Source: Chamaea fasciata
Taxonomy: Eukaryota > Chordata > Aves > Passeriformes > Sylviidae
Direction of reading: 5' to 3'
Assembly: GCA_029207755.1 (NCBI GenBank)
Contig: JARCOQ010000002.1
Span: 117,017,083-117,081,082, forward strand
Length of the DNA: 64,000 nucleotides
Shown: piece after piece, positions 31,671 to 43,905 of the stretch
How positions within the stretch are numbered: the first letter of the stretch is position 1
Layout of the letters: every line of letters starts with the position of its first letter
Position numbers and translations under genes: made by a program
Notes under the pieces: generated by a model
Seen by the model: the letters and a program-made list of their open reading frames with translations, nothing else
Database searches by the model: none
What the model was told of the DNA's origin: nothing

Positions 31671-33550
31671 CTAAGCCTCTTCGCTCAGGATGGAGGTCCT
31701 GGACTCTGATTCCTCCATCTGCTGGTGCTTTCTGAAATGAGAGGACAGCTGGGTGCTCCATGGCAGAGCCCTTGCGGGAGTGCAGACAGCAACTGTCAGG
31801 GCCAAAGCAAGAGCTTTGGTGCTCAGTGCAGAAATCCCCTGGGCATTTCCTCCCCTCCTCTCTCACTGCTGCTCCATGGGGCAGACAGGGACTCACCTTT
31901 GTCTCCACACCCAAAGCACCAACGTGGCAGCTATGGCCACGGCTGCAAGCAGCCCGACCGTGAGCCCTGCGATCAGCACCACTTCTGAGTTCCCTGGGAA
32001 ACAGAGGGAGAAGCTGCCATGAACTCTCTGGGGTTTGCTCCATCTTGTGGGGCAGCGTGGCTCAGGACCCCCATCTCATCCCCACGGGTGGCACCTACCC
32101 CATGGGATGAGCAGGCTGCGGCTGCCCAGGCTCTGGTGGCGCACACGGCAGACGTAGCTGTGCCCATCCCGGGGGGCCACGGCCAGGACGCTGCGGAGCT
32201 GGTACGTCAGGTCAGCGTTGGGCAGGATGGGGCTGCTGGTGAGCGCCGGGCTCGGAGGCACCTCCTGGCCGTCCCGCAGCCAGGCCACGCTGATGGGACG
32301 GGGGTAGAAGCCGGTGACGTGGCAAACCAGCAGCAGCTGCTCTGGGCTGGGGGTGCGGGCGAAGACCGTGGCCACAGGCGGCTCTGGGGAATGAGAGCAA
32401 AGGCGTGGGGCAAGTCCGGTGGGGCACGGCTGGGCCCCGGTGTGGGGGTGGCTGTTGCAGGGTCAGGGTGGGCTCACCTTGTCTCTCCAGAGCTGCCCTC
32501 CCATACTGCAGGAACATCTTCATCTCATCAACACAAGTTTCATTGAACATGATTTCCACCACCTCAGTGAAGGCAGTGGAGTTCTGGAGAACAGACTGGA
32601 CGTACCGTGAAAACTTCGTGTCCTGGGAGAGGGTCCAGGTGACATTCTTTGTGTTGAGGCTGAGGAAATCCTGACCATTGTAACCCATATAGGCAAAGGC
32701 CTGGGAGGTTCTGTTTAGGTACAGCACACAGCCTGCCCTGCACTGAGCCACAAAAGGGTCTGGTGGAACAGAGACGAGACAGAGGCTGCATGAGGGGCTG
32801 GGATTGCCTTCCTGCAGCCGTGGTCAGTGTCTCCTGTACCGCACCAGCACTGTCAGATCCTTCCCCACTTCCCAGCTGCTTTTCAGAAAGGGCATGCAGG
32901 GAAGACTGGGTACTCACAGGGGATGTCCATTTGCATAGCCCCTGCATTAATCACACGGTTGAACTCGTGCAAATGGATCATAATCATGTTCTCAATGGTG
33001 TCCCAGTCAGCTCGGGGCAGGGCTGGGCGCACCCAGGGCCGGCAGAAGTGGATGGACCATGTCTGCTTATCAAGAGAAAGAAGTTCAATGTCTTCCAGCA
33101 GGCCCAGCCCTTCTGTTTCCACAAATGAGGTGTTTTGGAAGGTGGTGGTCTGGAGCAGCCGGATAGTGAAGGTCCCTACATGAGACAAGGATTGACAGGG
33201 AGGAGATGAGACTGGGAGAAGAGGGCTGAGGAAAGTGGAGGAGCTGAGGGGTGGGTCCTTGAGGTTGCAGGGATCCATGGGCCCCCAGAAGCTCCTTACA
33301 GCCTTTGCAGTTCCCATCCCCTGCACCCACCTGGGGTGACTGCATCCCTGCTGGGGAGGAGGTATGGAGCCAGGGGACAAGGAGGAGTGAGGAAGCAAGT
33401 GCCCAGGGTGGTGGGGAGCAGGAAGCCTCCCTCCTATGGAGTCCCGTGGAGGTAGATGTGTGTGAGCCAGGGGTCACACTTACCCTCCAGGTTTGCCTGT
33501 GTCCCCGAGAGGAGGAGCAGGGAGAGGAGGTAGCAGCAAGGGGACTGCAT
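31671..33550 (-). CDS. CD1: CD1 antigen-presenting glycoprotein, gene B
   Basis: Six intact exons: 33,550-33,484, 33,175-32,918, 32,759-32,478, 32,383-32,099, 31,993-31,897 and 31,731-31,671, giving 349 residues. Splice phases equal those of gene A. Alpha1 shares TWSIHF..PWV with gene A but little else. Alpha2 carries several N-glycosylation sites (LNRTS, NVTW, QNSTA, FNETC), more than gene A. Alpha3 differs from gene A by one residue (Gly to Ser in the PPxPALT segment). The membrane helix is GLTVGLLAAVAIAATLVL. The tail, RKHQQMEESESRTSIL plus four residues, is longer and acidic and has no Tyr. Like gene A it should present lipids with beta2-microglobulin, but with a different groove and different trafficking (inference). 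Confidence 0.92.
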
Positions 33551-33879
33551 GGTTCCAGCAGTGAGGCCCAGAGTGTGCAGCAGTGGGTGCAGCAGCAAGA
33601 AGAACTGACTGTTGAGAGATGTGGCCTCAGATAGCTCCTCAGGCCGGCTCTGCCCTGGCAGCCAATGGAGCTGGCACTGAGGTTTTGGGGAGGGCTCTGA
33701 GGTTCCCCCATGGAGTGAGCTGGAGCATCCTGAGTGTGGCTGTGGGTGCTGGGGGAATTTGACTGTGAGCAAGGTCATTCCACTGCATGCAGGAGCGGTC
33801 CCTCATGGCTGCAGCAGCACCTTGACAATCAGGGTGATGTCTCCATGGTGTCTCCTCTGATCTAACCCCGTGTCAGGTG

Positions 33880-34240
33880 GACGTGTCACTTGGCCATGCG
33901 CTGCATCCATTGCCCTGATAGGAATGTCCCTTACTTGTGCCTGGCACATCTGGCCCTGCACAGTGCACACATTGCCACCTGCTCTGAGCTGCCAGGTGGG
34001 CTCACAACAACACGGCTGTTTTCCCCACAGGGCAGGCAAGCCCTCTGCCCACCACAGGGCCTCATGCCTGGCCTCTCTGTGCCCCCAGCCTGTGCACTGG
34101 TCCCGTGCCTCTTTGTCACCTCCCAACCATCCCATAGCCAGGCCACTCTGATGGGCCACAGGTACATAAGCCAGGGATGTGGCAAGCCCACAGGAGAGCT
34201 GGGCCATGGCCTTGGAAAGTTCTGACGGGTAAGAGAGTGA
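33880..34240 (-). pseudogene. Decayed third CD1 copy (alpha3 exon)
   Basis: On the minus strand this reads as a broken alpha3 domain. One frame has QLSCGLA, matching LLVCHV around the first Cys. After a frameshift another has PIRVAWLWDGWEV, matching PISVAWLRDGQEV of the intact genes. The end with CRARCARHK fits the second Cys region. Alpha1, alpha2 and membrane exons are not found beside it. It lies about 330 bp upstream of CD1-B exon 1 in the same orientation, as expected of a tandem CD1 array. Confidence 0.8.
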
Positions 34241-34689
34241 AGGAGAAAAGCTCATGGTAGTATCCCTTGACCCCTCAGCACTGCTGGTATCATCCTGGGG
34301 AAGGGACTTCTCAGAGCTGAGGTGATGAGCACTTCCATCACCTGGACCACAGCTATGGGGTCAGGGATGGCTGCAGGAACAGCTGGAGGAAGCAGTTCTC
34401 CAGGAGCTCCTCTTGGGGTGCAGGAAGTGAAGGGACTAGAGCAGCTATATCATGGTGGTCCCCAAGGGGAAAGACAGGCTGCAGGGCCTGGGAAGGACTG
34501 TTCATCAGGCTCCTGCAGCAGTGGCAGTTGGCTGGACAGGATCTTCAAGCTGGGATGGGGATGGGGCCCCACCATCAAGCCCATCCCAGGGAGTTGCAGT
34601 GGATATGCAACTTCCCCCTTTCCACAGAGCTCTGTCCATGCCATGGGGCCTGGGAGCTGCCTCTCCATTCCCTGCACCCCACAGTGTAG
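34241..34689. other. Spacer beside the CD1 remnant
   Basis: May hold further decayed CD1 exon sequence, but nothing I can align with confidence. Confidence 0.3.
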
Positions 34690-35582
34690 GGGAGCCCGAA
34701 CTCTGCCCTGAACACCCCCACAGGGGAGGGCCTGAGGATCAGCTCCAGCCTGGCAACTCCCCTTTCCTTCCCACCAGCTTTGGTGAGGAATCGGGTCCCC
34801 CTCCCCAGGAGCCCCCTGGGCATGGGAACAGAAATGGTGCGAGCCATCCTCCTGCTCTGTTTGAACTGGCAGCGGTGTCCAGTGCTCAGGGACAATGTGG
34901 TGACCAGAGCCAGCCCCACCACACAACATCCCATATCCACTGCTCCTCCCTCAGCTGCAGTGTCTCTGCCCCTTCCCTGGGGGTGCCCATGTTGAGGGCA
35001 AAGGCAGAGCTGAAACCACAGCTGCGGCAAGACTGAGGTGTGGAGCTGTGATAACAACCAAACACAAGAGGGGCAGAGGTATCCATGTTGGTACTTGACC
35101 CTTCTGAGCACAGCTGGGACCAGGTGTCACCACTCCATGTCACCACTTTTGGTGTCTCCAGCTGTAGGGACATGGGGAAGGCCCATACAGGGCTGCTGCA
35201 GGCTGAGCTCCAGCACCCCGTGACACTGAGTCAGACACAGGGACAAAGGGACTCCAAACCCCTTCCTTTCCATGGAGCTGTCCAAGAGAGAAGTAGGGAT
35301 GCTGTGGTGGCCTGGTAGGCCCAGAAATGACACCAACTTCCCCAGCAGCATGACACACGGGATGTCCAGCTATGCCACCACAAGGTCCACATCCCTCCCA
35401 CTACTCCTAGACCCAGAGGAGAGTGTTTGGCTGTCAGGATGGCAAAGCGCAGCCATGGGGCAGCCAGGGAGGGAAGAGACAAGGGGGCTTCTGTCTCCGC
35501 AATCCTGTGAGGTGGTCACTTGTCCCCATGGTCTCCTCTGAGATGACTGCTGGTCACTTCTTGTTGAGCAGCTGAGAGGCCA
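34690..35582. repeat. Duplicated CD1 upstream block, copy B
   Basis: Counterpart of 29,100-29,875. Shared phrases include CCCCTCCCCAGGAGCCCCCT and, in the nearly identical part from 35,271, CAGCAGCATGACACACGGGA. It lies upstream of the CD1 remnant as copy A lies upstream of CD1-A. Confidence 0.85.
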
Positions 35583-35943
35583 TTTGTCCTGTGAAGGTGC
35601 ATGTGACAAAACTCAACATGCAGTCCCCTCTAGGTCAGGATGAGGTCCAGTGTACACAATCCACTTCTATCTACTCATATTTCATTTTTCCTTGCTGGTG
35701 GAAATCATCACTAGACACAAAATTGTTAAATCCCACAAACTCGTCAGGAACAAAGACAAACCCAAAGTGGAGGGGTACCCCCCCCTTTCAAGACGGCACA
35801 ACCATGTTTAGGGAGACAAAGGGAAAATAGAGTCAGCCTTCTTATCCCGCCCTCAGCAAAGGCAGCTGGCACATCCCACAGGTGATACTCAGCAAACAGC
35901 TACAACTCATGGGGAGATTTGCCTTCATTGTGGCAGAGAATGG

Positions 35944-38900
35944 TAAGGCAAGGCACGGCAAGGCGAGGCAAGGCACGGCAAGGCACGGCGAGGCAAGGCA
36001 CGGCAAGGCACGGCGAGGCAAGGCACGGCAAGGCACGGCGAGGCAAGGCACGGCAAGGCAAGGCAAGGCAAGGCACGGCGAGGCAAGGCACGGTGAGGCG
36101 AGGCACGGCGAGGCAAGGCAAGGCACGGCAAGGCAAGGCACGGCACGGCAAGGCAAGGAAAGGCACGGCAAGGAAAGGCACGGCGAGGCAAGGCACGGCG
36201 AGGCAAGGCATGGCGAGGCAAGGCAAGGCACGGCAAGGCACGGCGAGGCAAGGCAAGGCACAGGCATGGCGAGGCAAGGCAAGGCACGGCAAGGCACGGC
36301 GAGGCAAGGCAAGGCACGGCGAGGCGAGGCACGGCGAGGCAAGGCACGGCAAGGCAAAGCAAGGCAAGGCACGGCGAGGCAAGGCAAGGCACGGCAAGGC
36401 ACGGCAAGGCAAGGCACGGCGAGGCAAGGCACGGCAAGGCACGGCAAGGCAAGGCACGGCGAGGCACGGCGAGGCAAGGCACGGCGAGGCAAGGCGAGGC
36501 AAGGCACGGCGAGGCAAGGCGAGGCAAGGCACGGCGAGGCAAGGCACGGCAAGGCACAGCGAGGCAAGGCACGGCAAGGCAAGGCACGGCAAGGCAAGGC
36601 ACGGCGAGGCACGGCGAGGCAAGGCACGGCGAGGCAAGGCACGGCAAGGCAAGGCAAGGCACGGCGAGGCAAGGCACGGCGAGGCAAGGCACGGCGAGGC
36701 AAGGCAAGGCAAGGCACGGTGAGGCAAGGCACGGCGAGGCGAGGCACGGCGAGGCAAGGCATGGCGAGGCGAGGCAAGGCACGGCAAGGCACGGCAAGGC
36801 ACAGCAAGGCGAGGCAAGGCAAGGCAAGGCAAGGCAAGGCACGGCGAGCCAAGGCACGGTGAGGCAAGGCACGGCGAGGCAAGGCAAGGCACGGCAAGGC
36901 AAGGCAAGGCAAGGCAAGGCACGGCAAGGCAAGGCAAGGCACGGCAAGGCAAGGCAAGGCAAGGCAAGGCACGGCGAGGCAAGGCACGGCGAGGCAAGGC
37001 ATGGCGAGGCAAGGCAAGGCACGGCAAGGCACGGCGAGGCAAGGCACGACGAGGCGAGGCAAGGCACGGCGAGGCAAGGCAAGGCACGGCGAGGCAAGGC
37101 ACGGCAAGGCAAGGCAGGGCGAGGCAAGGCACGGTGAGGCGAGGCACGGCGAGGCAAGGCAAGGCACGGCAAGGCAAGGCAAGGCAAGGCAGGGCAAGGC
37201 AAGGCACGGCAAGGCAAGGCACGGCGAGGCAAGGCACGGCGAGGCAAGGCACGGCGAGGCAAGGCATGGCGAGGCAAGGCAAGGCATGGCGAGGCAAGGC
37301 AAGGCACGGCAAGGCACGGCGAGGCAAGGCAAGGCACGGCGAGGCGAGGCAAGGCACGGCGAGGCAAGGCAAGGCACGGCGAGGCGAGGCAAGGCACGGC
37401 GAGGCAAGGCACGGCAAGGCAAGGCAGGGCGAGGCAAGGCACGGCACGGCAAGGCAAGGAAAGGCACGGCAAGGAAAGGCACGGCGAGGCAAGGCACGGC
37501 GAGGCAAGGCATGGCGAGGCAAGGCAAGGCACGGCAAGGCACGGCGAGGCAAGGCAAGGCACAGGCATGGCGAGGCAAGGCAAGGCACGGCAATGCACGG
37601 CGAGGCAAGGCAAGGCACGGCGAGGCGAGGCACGGCGAGGCAAGGCACGGCAAGGCAAAGCAAGGCAAGGCACGGCGAGGCACGGCAAGGCACGGCAAGG
37701 CACAGCAAGGCAAGGCAAGGCAAGGCAAGGCAAGGCAAGGCACGGCGAGCCAAGGCACGGTGAGGCAAGGCACGGCGAGGCAAGGCAAGGCACGGCAAGG
37801 CAAGGCAAGGCAAGGCGAGGCACGGCAAGGCAAGGCAAGGCACGGCAAGGCAAGGCAAGGCAAGGCACGGCGAGGCAAGGCACGGCGAGGCAAGGCATGG
37901 CGAGGCAAGGCAAGGCACGGCAAGGCACGGCGAGGCAAGGCACGACGAGGCGAGGCAAGGCAAGGCACGGCGAGGCAAGGCAAGGCACGGCGAGGCAAGG
38001 CACGGCAAGGCAAGGCAGGGCGAGGCAAGGCACGGTGAGGCGAGGCACGGCGAGGCAAGGCAAGGCACGGCAAGGCAAGGCAAGGCAAGGCAGGGCGAGG
38101 CAAGGCACGGCAAGGCAAGGCACGGCGAGGCAAGGCACGGCGAGGCAAGGCACGGCGAGGCAAGGCATGGCGAGGCAAGGCAAGGCATGGCGAGGCAAGG
38201 CAAGGCACGGCAAGGCACGGCGAGGCAAGGCAAGGCACGGCGAGGCGAGGCAAGGCACGGCGAGGCGAGGCAAGGCACGGCGAGGCAAGGCAAGGCACGG
38301 CGAGGCGAGGCAAGGCACGGCGAGGCAAGGCAATGCACGGCGAGGCAAGGCACGGCGAGGCAAGGCAAGGCACGGCAAGGCATGGCGAGGCAAGGCAAGG
38401 CACGGCAAGGCACGGCGAGGCAAGGCAAGGCACGGCGAGGCAAGGCACGGCGAGGCAAGGCACGGCAAGGCAAGGCAGGTCGAGGCAAGGCACGGTGAGG
38501 CGAGGCACGGCGAGGCAAGGCAAGGCACGACGAGGCGAGGCAAGGCACGGCGAGGCAAGGCAAGGCACGACGAGGCGAGGCAAGGCACGGCGAGGCAAGG
38601 CAAGGCACGACGAGGCGAGGCAAGGCACGGCGAGGCGAGGCAAGGCACGGCGAGGCAAGGCACGGCGAGGCGAGGCACGGCAAGGCAAGGCAAGGCAAGG
38701 CAAGGCACGGCGAGGCAAGGCACGACGAGGCAAGGCACGACGAGGCAAGGCACGGCGAGGCAAGGCAAGGCACGGCGAGGCAAGGCACGGCAAGGCACGG
38801 CGAGGCAAGGCACGGCAAGGCAAGGCAAGGCACGGCGAGGCAAGGCACGGCAAGGCAAGGCAAGGCAAGGCACGGCGAGGCAAGGCACGGCGAGGCAAGG

Positions 38901-39499
38901 CACGACGAGGCAAGGCACGGCGAGGCACGGCAAGGCACGGCGAGGCGAGGCACGGCAAGGCAAGGCAGGGCGAGGCAAGGCACGGCGAGGCAAGGCACGG
39001 CAAGGCAAGGCAAGGCACGACGAGGCGAGGCAAGGCACGGCGAGGCAAGGCAAGGCACGGCGAGGCAAGGCACGGCAAGGTAAGGCAGGGCGAGGCAAGG
39101 CACGGTGAGGCGAGGCACGGCGAGGCAAGGCACGGCGAGGCAAGGCACGGCGAGGAGAGGCAAGGCACGGCGAGGCAAGGCACGGCGAGGCAAGGCACGG
39201 CGAGGCAAGGCAAGGCACGGCAAGGCAAGGCACGGCAAGGCAAGGCACGGCAAGGCACGGCAAGGCACGGCGAGGCAAGGCAAGGCACGGCAAGGCAAGG
39301 CACGGCAAGGCAAGGCAAGGCAAGGCACGGCAAGGCAAGGCAAGGCAAGGCAAGGCAAGGCAAGGCACGGCAAGGCAAGGCACAGCAAGGCAAGGCACGG
39401 CAAGGCAAGGCACGGCAAGGCACGGCAAGGCAAGGCACGGCAAGGCAAGGCACGGCAAGGCAAGGCAAGGCAAGGCACGGCAAGGCAAGGCAAGGCAAA
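35944..39499. repeat. 3.5-kb pentanucleotide satellite (GGCAA/GGCAC/GGCGA)
   Basis: Around 710 five-base units, almost all GGCAA, GGCAC or GGCGA, with rare GGCAT, GGCAG, GGAAA and GGCGT-type variants. Because the period is five and stop codons cannot form on the C-rich strand, three frames of over 1,000 codons (LPCLA-type repeats) appear on the minus strand. These are not genes. Rare variants reveal internal long-range duplications at about 901 and 1,301 bp. Confidence 0.98.
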
Positions 39500-41557
39500 G
39501 CAGCTGGGCTGGGCTGACTTGGTGCCTTCTTGCCTCAGCTGGGCATTGCTGCCAAGCTATGGGCAGCTCGGCCTGGAGCAAGGCCGGTCCTTTCTGGCAT
39601 AGTGCTGCCGACAGGCACTCCTGGAACTCGCATTGAGGCAGTCCAAGATGCAAAGGAGGAACAAAAGGGAGGGGGAAAAAGAAAAAACAACAGCAAAACC
39701 CAAGGCAAAGATTCTGCCTTGAGCAAAGACCACAGCGTGAGAGGGGTCTGCCTGAGAGTCCCCTGGCTTTGAAGAGGAACCCCAGCAACCCCTGTCCCCT
39801 GAGTGTCACCTTCCAGCCATGGCGCTGGATCTTAAAGAGACAGTAACAATTTTGGACACAGATAGAAATGGACTACTGTAACATCTTGGGTTAGCCGGGA
39901 CACATGCTCATTTGAAGTAGACCGATTTGTCTTCCTTCCTGCCCTTTCCCAGGCTCAGCTTCCCCTCAGACTTCTCTCCTCCTGCTCATTACAGCTGCTA
40001 GTCACACTCGATGCCACTAGCCAAGCGCAGGGTACAGGGTCTGTGCAGTGTGGCCTCTTGCCTTGCCTGTGCTCCCACCCGGCTCCTCTGCAGATTTCAG
40101 CCCCTTCAGGGGTGGGAGGGGCTGGCCCTGGCTGGCAGGTGACCCCCCATCCTGCTGCCCACTCCCACTCCCTCAGGGGGACAGGGGAGAAAGGCAAATG
40201 TGAGAAAACACTCATGGGTCAAGATACAGACAGTTACACAAGGGAAAGAAACTCTCCCAGGAAACACTTCATGACCTCACACTGTGGCCAAGGCTGGCAG
40301 GGAGCTCTGGACAACACTGGGCCCGCCCAAGCCCTTGCCCAAGCAGAGTCACCTACAGCCAGCTGCCCAGTTCAGGGAGTGGTTCAAGAATGATAGATCA
40401 TTTTAAAAAGATAAGCATGGTGGCAAGAAGCTGCCTGAGTGTGGCCTTGGCGTGTCTGAAATCTTCAATTCCAACCTCATCCCATTACATATTGAATGCG
40501 TAAATAATTGCCCAAGATGCAGTGTAGTGGCAATATCTAGTACAAAATATTTATCCAGCATTTTGACCTTTTCAATGCTGTGAGGCATAGTACTGGAATC
40601 CATCTAATACTAGAAACTGCTGCTTCTTCTTGAAGAGAAAGAGTATCTTCTTCATGGGTAAGTCTGATTAAAATAACACAGAGTTCCAAGCTGATGCTTG
40701 TTTTATTAGAATACCACATAACGTGAAATTCACAATTTATGACACTTAAGGATGAAAATCTTAAAGTTTCTTGCTCTATTCCAAAATCTCTAAGGTTTGA
40801 AGAAAAACCTAATGTTGTTCTAACCCAACATCTTTAGAATGTTACTTTGAAAACTTTAGCAAAGTAGAATTTAATTTAAAGCATTTAATAGCTGAGACAA
40901 ACAACGTGAAAACCTGAATTACAGAAGAAACAATGCGACCCAATATTCATACTACAAATTTACCTCTCCACAACAATTAGTACTTCCAGGTCATGTTTTT
41001 CCACCAAAAAGATGTTGTGGCGAAAAGATGATGCTGGGGAAACAATAACAACAAGAAGAGCACATTAAACTTAAAATGCTTTCCTGAAAATCGGGAAAGA
41101 GCTAATTTCTGTCCAACAGAAAGACAATGCCAGTACTAAACAATACAGAGGGAAACTGAAAAAATGGAACAATGAATAACTTGTGCACTAATGGTCTGGT
41201 CTCAGTCATTAAAGGAATGGCACACATTACAATTAACAAGGAGTTTTATTTTTTAAAAACTAACAAGAACCAGCAGCTGCCAATATCCAGCTGGTGCTGT
41301 GCAGTGATGGACAGCACTCACAGGATCCAGCCTCAGCAGCATGGAGAACTCCTTTGGGCAGCCAGCAGGTGTCTGCACAGAGACACGGATTTCCATTTAG
41401 AATGGTGCCTTTGGGTGCCGGAGTTACAAAATCCAGATTTGCTCAGTGGCCAAAGAAAGGTCACGTGCACCTTAAAGGGGCCAAAGGTCCATGTGCTGCA
41501 TAAACGAGGAAACTCCTGGAGCTCTGTTAGGCAGTGGCATGAGGTGACAGCTGCATT
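39500..41557. other. Intergenic, nothing recognised
   Basis: No exon is supportable. Minus-strand ATAAAA sequence near 40,700 could be a 3' end signal but no upstream coding exon is seen. Confidence 0.4.
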
Positions 41558-41890
41558 TATTTAATTTTGTATTTATTGTTATTATTTTATTTTTTACTTT
41601 TTATTTTTATGGTTTTTATGTTCTTTTATTGTGGTTTTTCATGTTGTTTTTTGTAAGTTTTGTGGTTTTAAAAAGATTTTTTCTTTGTTTTTTTTAAATT
41701 TTTATTTTAGTTTTTTATTTCTTTTGTTATTTTTTATTTTACATTTAATTACTTTTATTTTTATTTTTTATTTAATTTTATTTATTTTTCACTTTTTTAT
41801 TACTTTAAAATATTTTTTAATTTATATTTTAATTTTATTTCTTATTTTATATTTTTTTTTTGGTTCATTTCATTTTTTCATGTTTTTGTT
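41558..41890. repeat. T-rich low-complexity tract
   Basis: Irregular TTTTATTT runs over about 330 bp. The 201-codon frame across it (start 41,631) is composition-driven and rich in Phe, Leu and Ile. Confidence 0.9.
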
Positions 41891-42239
41891 CCTTTTTTCC
41901 CCCCATACTCTTTCTTCCCCCCACTATGCAGAAGTTTGGCTGTTGGCAAGAAAGACGAAAAATGACCTCCGTGCCCGCTGGACGTCTGGACGTAATTGGA
42001 AGCGCAGTTGGCAAAAGCTCTGTATTTTCTGCTCCATAAAACTCCTGAAGGGAGAAAGCTGTGACCACCGTGGTGCCGTTTTTTCCTTCCCAGCCCCGAC
42101 CAGGTCTCCTCCTACCCGTGCACAGTGTTACCAGCAGCAGCCTGCTGTCCAGGCTGTCGAGGCGCATTTCAGAGGGAGCAATAAAAACAAAGTAGACGTT
42201 TTATTTTGTAACTCTCCGACCCTGCTTGTTTATTAGCAA

Positions 42240-42790
42240 AGAAATCCAAAACAAAGCGAACAAAAAAAAAAAAAACCCCAAAATAAAATCCCCCGCAACC
42301 CACAAAAAAACCCCCATACAGATAGAGAAAATATGCCCATATTATTTAAATAAAGATTAAAACTTTACCCCTTAGAAAACCAGGCTCATTTAATTCAAAT
42401 TAATTGTGTTTCTGATGTGTTAGGTAAATGAATTCATCTAGTTTAAAATATCATTTAGAATATAAACAAATAAACACGAATTAAAAAATAACAGAAAAAG
42501 AAAAATATAAGTAGCAAAAAGAGAAATATAAAAATGAAACATAATATCAGTAATATCAATAAATACACAATATATTATTACATCTTGCATATAATATGTA
42601 CAATATACATAATATAAACATTATGTATAATAATGTACATAATACATAACCCTATATATAATAATATACATACCACAATATAAATAATACAACACCTTAT
42701 GTATAATGTACATAATATAGAAGATAAATCGTAATGATTAATGTAAATATCAGAATCACAAAGATAAAAAATATTGAAATAGAGCCTGAA
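42240..42790. repeat. AT-rich tract with TACATAATATA repeats
   Basis: Over 500 bp of A/T-rich sequence. 42,570-42,730 is built of ATAATATACATA-like, partly self-complementary repeats. It switches sharply to a CpG island at about 42,790. Confidence 0.8.
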
Positions 42791-42932
42791 CGAAAGGCTT
42801 TTTTGTTTCGGTCTGGTTGCTGGCAGGGCTCTCGCAGGTGTGCTCGGGGGTCTTTTGGGCCATTTATTCCGGAGGCTGTTCGCCAGGGCATTCCTGGGCA
42901 CGTTCGTTTATGGCTCCGCTCCGCGCCGCCGC

Positions 42933-43070
42933 GCGGCAGTGCTGCCACCCTGTGGGCAGAGAGCGGTAGTGCAGCTGTCCCTCCCGCCCGTCCCGCCGGA
43001 GCCGTGCGGCAGTGCTGCCACCCTGTGGGCAAAGAGCGGTAGTGCAGCCGTCCCCCCCGCCCGTCCCCGA
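42933..43070. repeat. 72-bp tandem repeat, two copies
   Basis: Two copies starting at 42,933 and 43,005 share GCGGCAGTGCTGCCACCCTG and AGAGCGGTAGTGCAGC. GGCAGTGCTGCC is a perfect palindrome in each. Confidence 0.9.
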
Positions 43071-43659
43071 CGCGCGTGGAAGCCCCGCATTGTGAGCTCG
43101 GGGGCGGCGCTGCCGCCCGCCCGCAGCTCGGGGCCGAAAGGGAGGGAAAAAGGCAAGGAGCCCGGGCGCGTGGCAGCCGGCTGCCTGCGCGCGCCACCCG
43201 GACCACGGAGCCGTCCGGACGCGATTTTACGCGGCGTTTGCGGGTGTGCGGACACGGGATGGGGGTTCAACCGCGCCGCTGCCGGCGGTCCATTGAGCCA
43301 GGCGCCTGTGCCAGCAGCGGGGGGGGGGGGGGGGGGGGGGCACTTTAGTGAGTGCCCACACAAAATGTGGCGGTTCGACCGGAAGTGGCTTCAGCCACAA
43401 CCAGCATGGCGGCGAAGAAGGGCGGAAGTCTTGGCGCGCTGCTGGCAACCGATAATAACCGAGTGCAGCCGAACAGCCGAAAATTGCCGAGGCCTGACGA
43501 AAATCGCCGACTTTAGGCCAGCAGCCGAAGTCTGTCGAGTTCAGCCGACTTTCACTGCGTCAAGCCGAACCGAACGAGCCGCGCCGAACCCAGCTGAGGG
43601 CAGCTCCCGGGCGGCCCCGGACCGGCGCCCGCGCTCACCGCCGCTTCCTCGGCCGGCGA

Positions 43660-43905
43660 TTGGAAGGCGATGTCGGGGGTCGCTGTGCCCGGAGCGGGAG
43701 CGCTCGCTGTCGCTGCTGGAGCCGGGCGGCGGCCGGCCCGACCAGCAGCAGCAGCAGCAGCAGCGAGAGCGGCGGGGCGGACGCGGCCCCCGTGCCCGTG
43801 GCGTTCGTGTGCGCCGGCTGCGGGCGGCCCGGGGGCGGGCGGCAACACGGAGCCGGGCGTTCGATGGCGAGGAGAGCGGCCGCGTCCTGCTGCGCCATGA
43901 GTCCC
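43660..43905 (+). pseudogene. MIS18A: MIS18A-like first exon, frameshifted
   Basis: One frame gives PVAFVCAGCGRP, which resembles the first zinc-binding CxxC of the Mis18/Yippee fold in MIS18A, after an acidic, Ser-rich stretch. About 15 codons later a second frame gives AFDGEESGRVLLRH, which fits the segment that follows in that protein. An indel in the GC-rich stretch 43,828-43,856 must separate them. No good donor site follows (CCATGAGTCC), and no later MIS18A exon is found. MIS18A helps load CENP-A at centromeres. The match is short and relies on recall of the family. Confidence 0.35.

Noticed and set aside
35842..39809. Minus-strand frames of 1,197-1,294 codons and plus-strand frames of up to 513 codons
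   Set aside because: They arise because the pentanucleotide array contains no stop codon in those frames. The proteins are pure Leu/Pro/Cys/Ala/Arg repeats.
41631..42236. 201-codon hydrophobic frame
   Set aside because: Produced by the T-rich tract; nearly all Phe, Leu and Ile with no start context or conserved domain.
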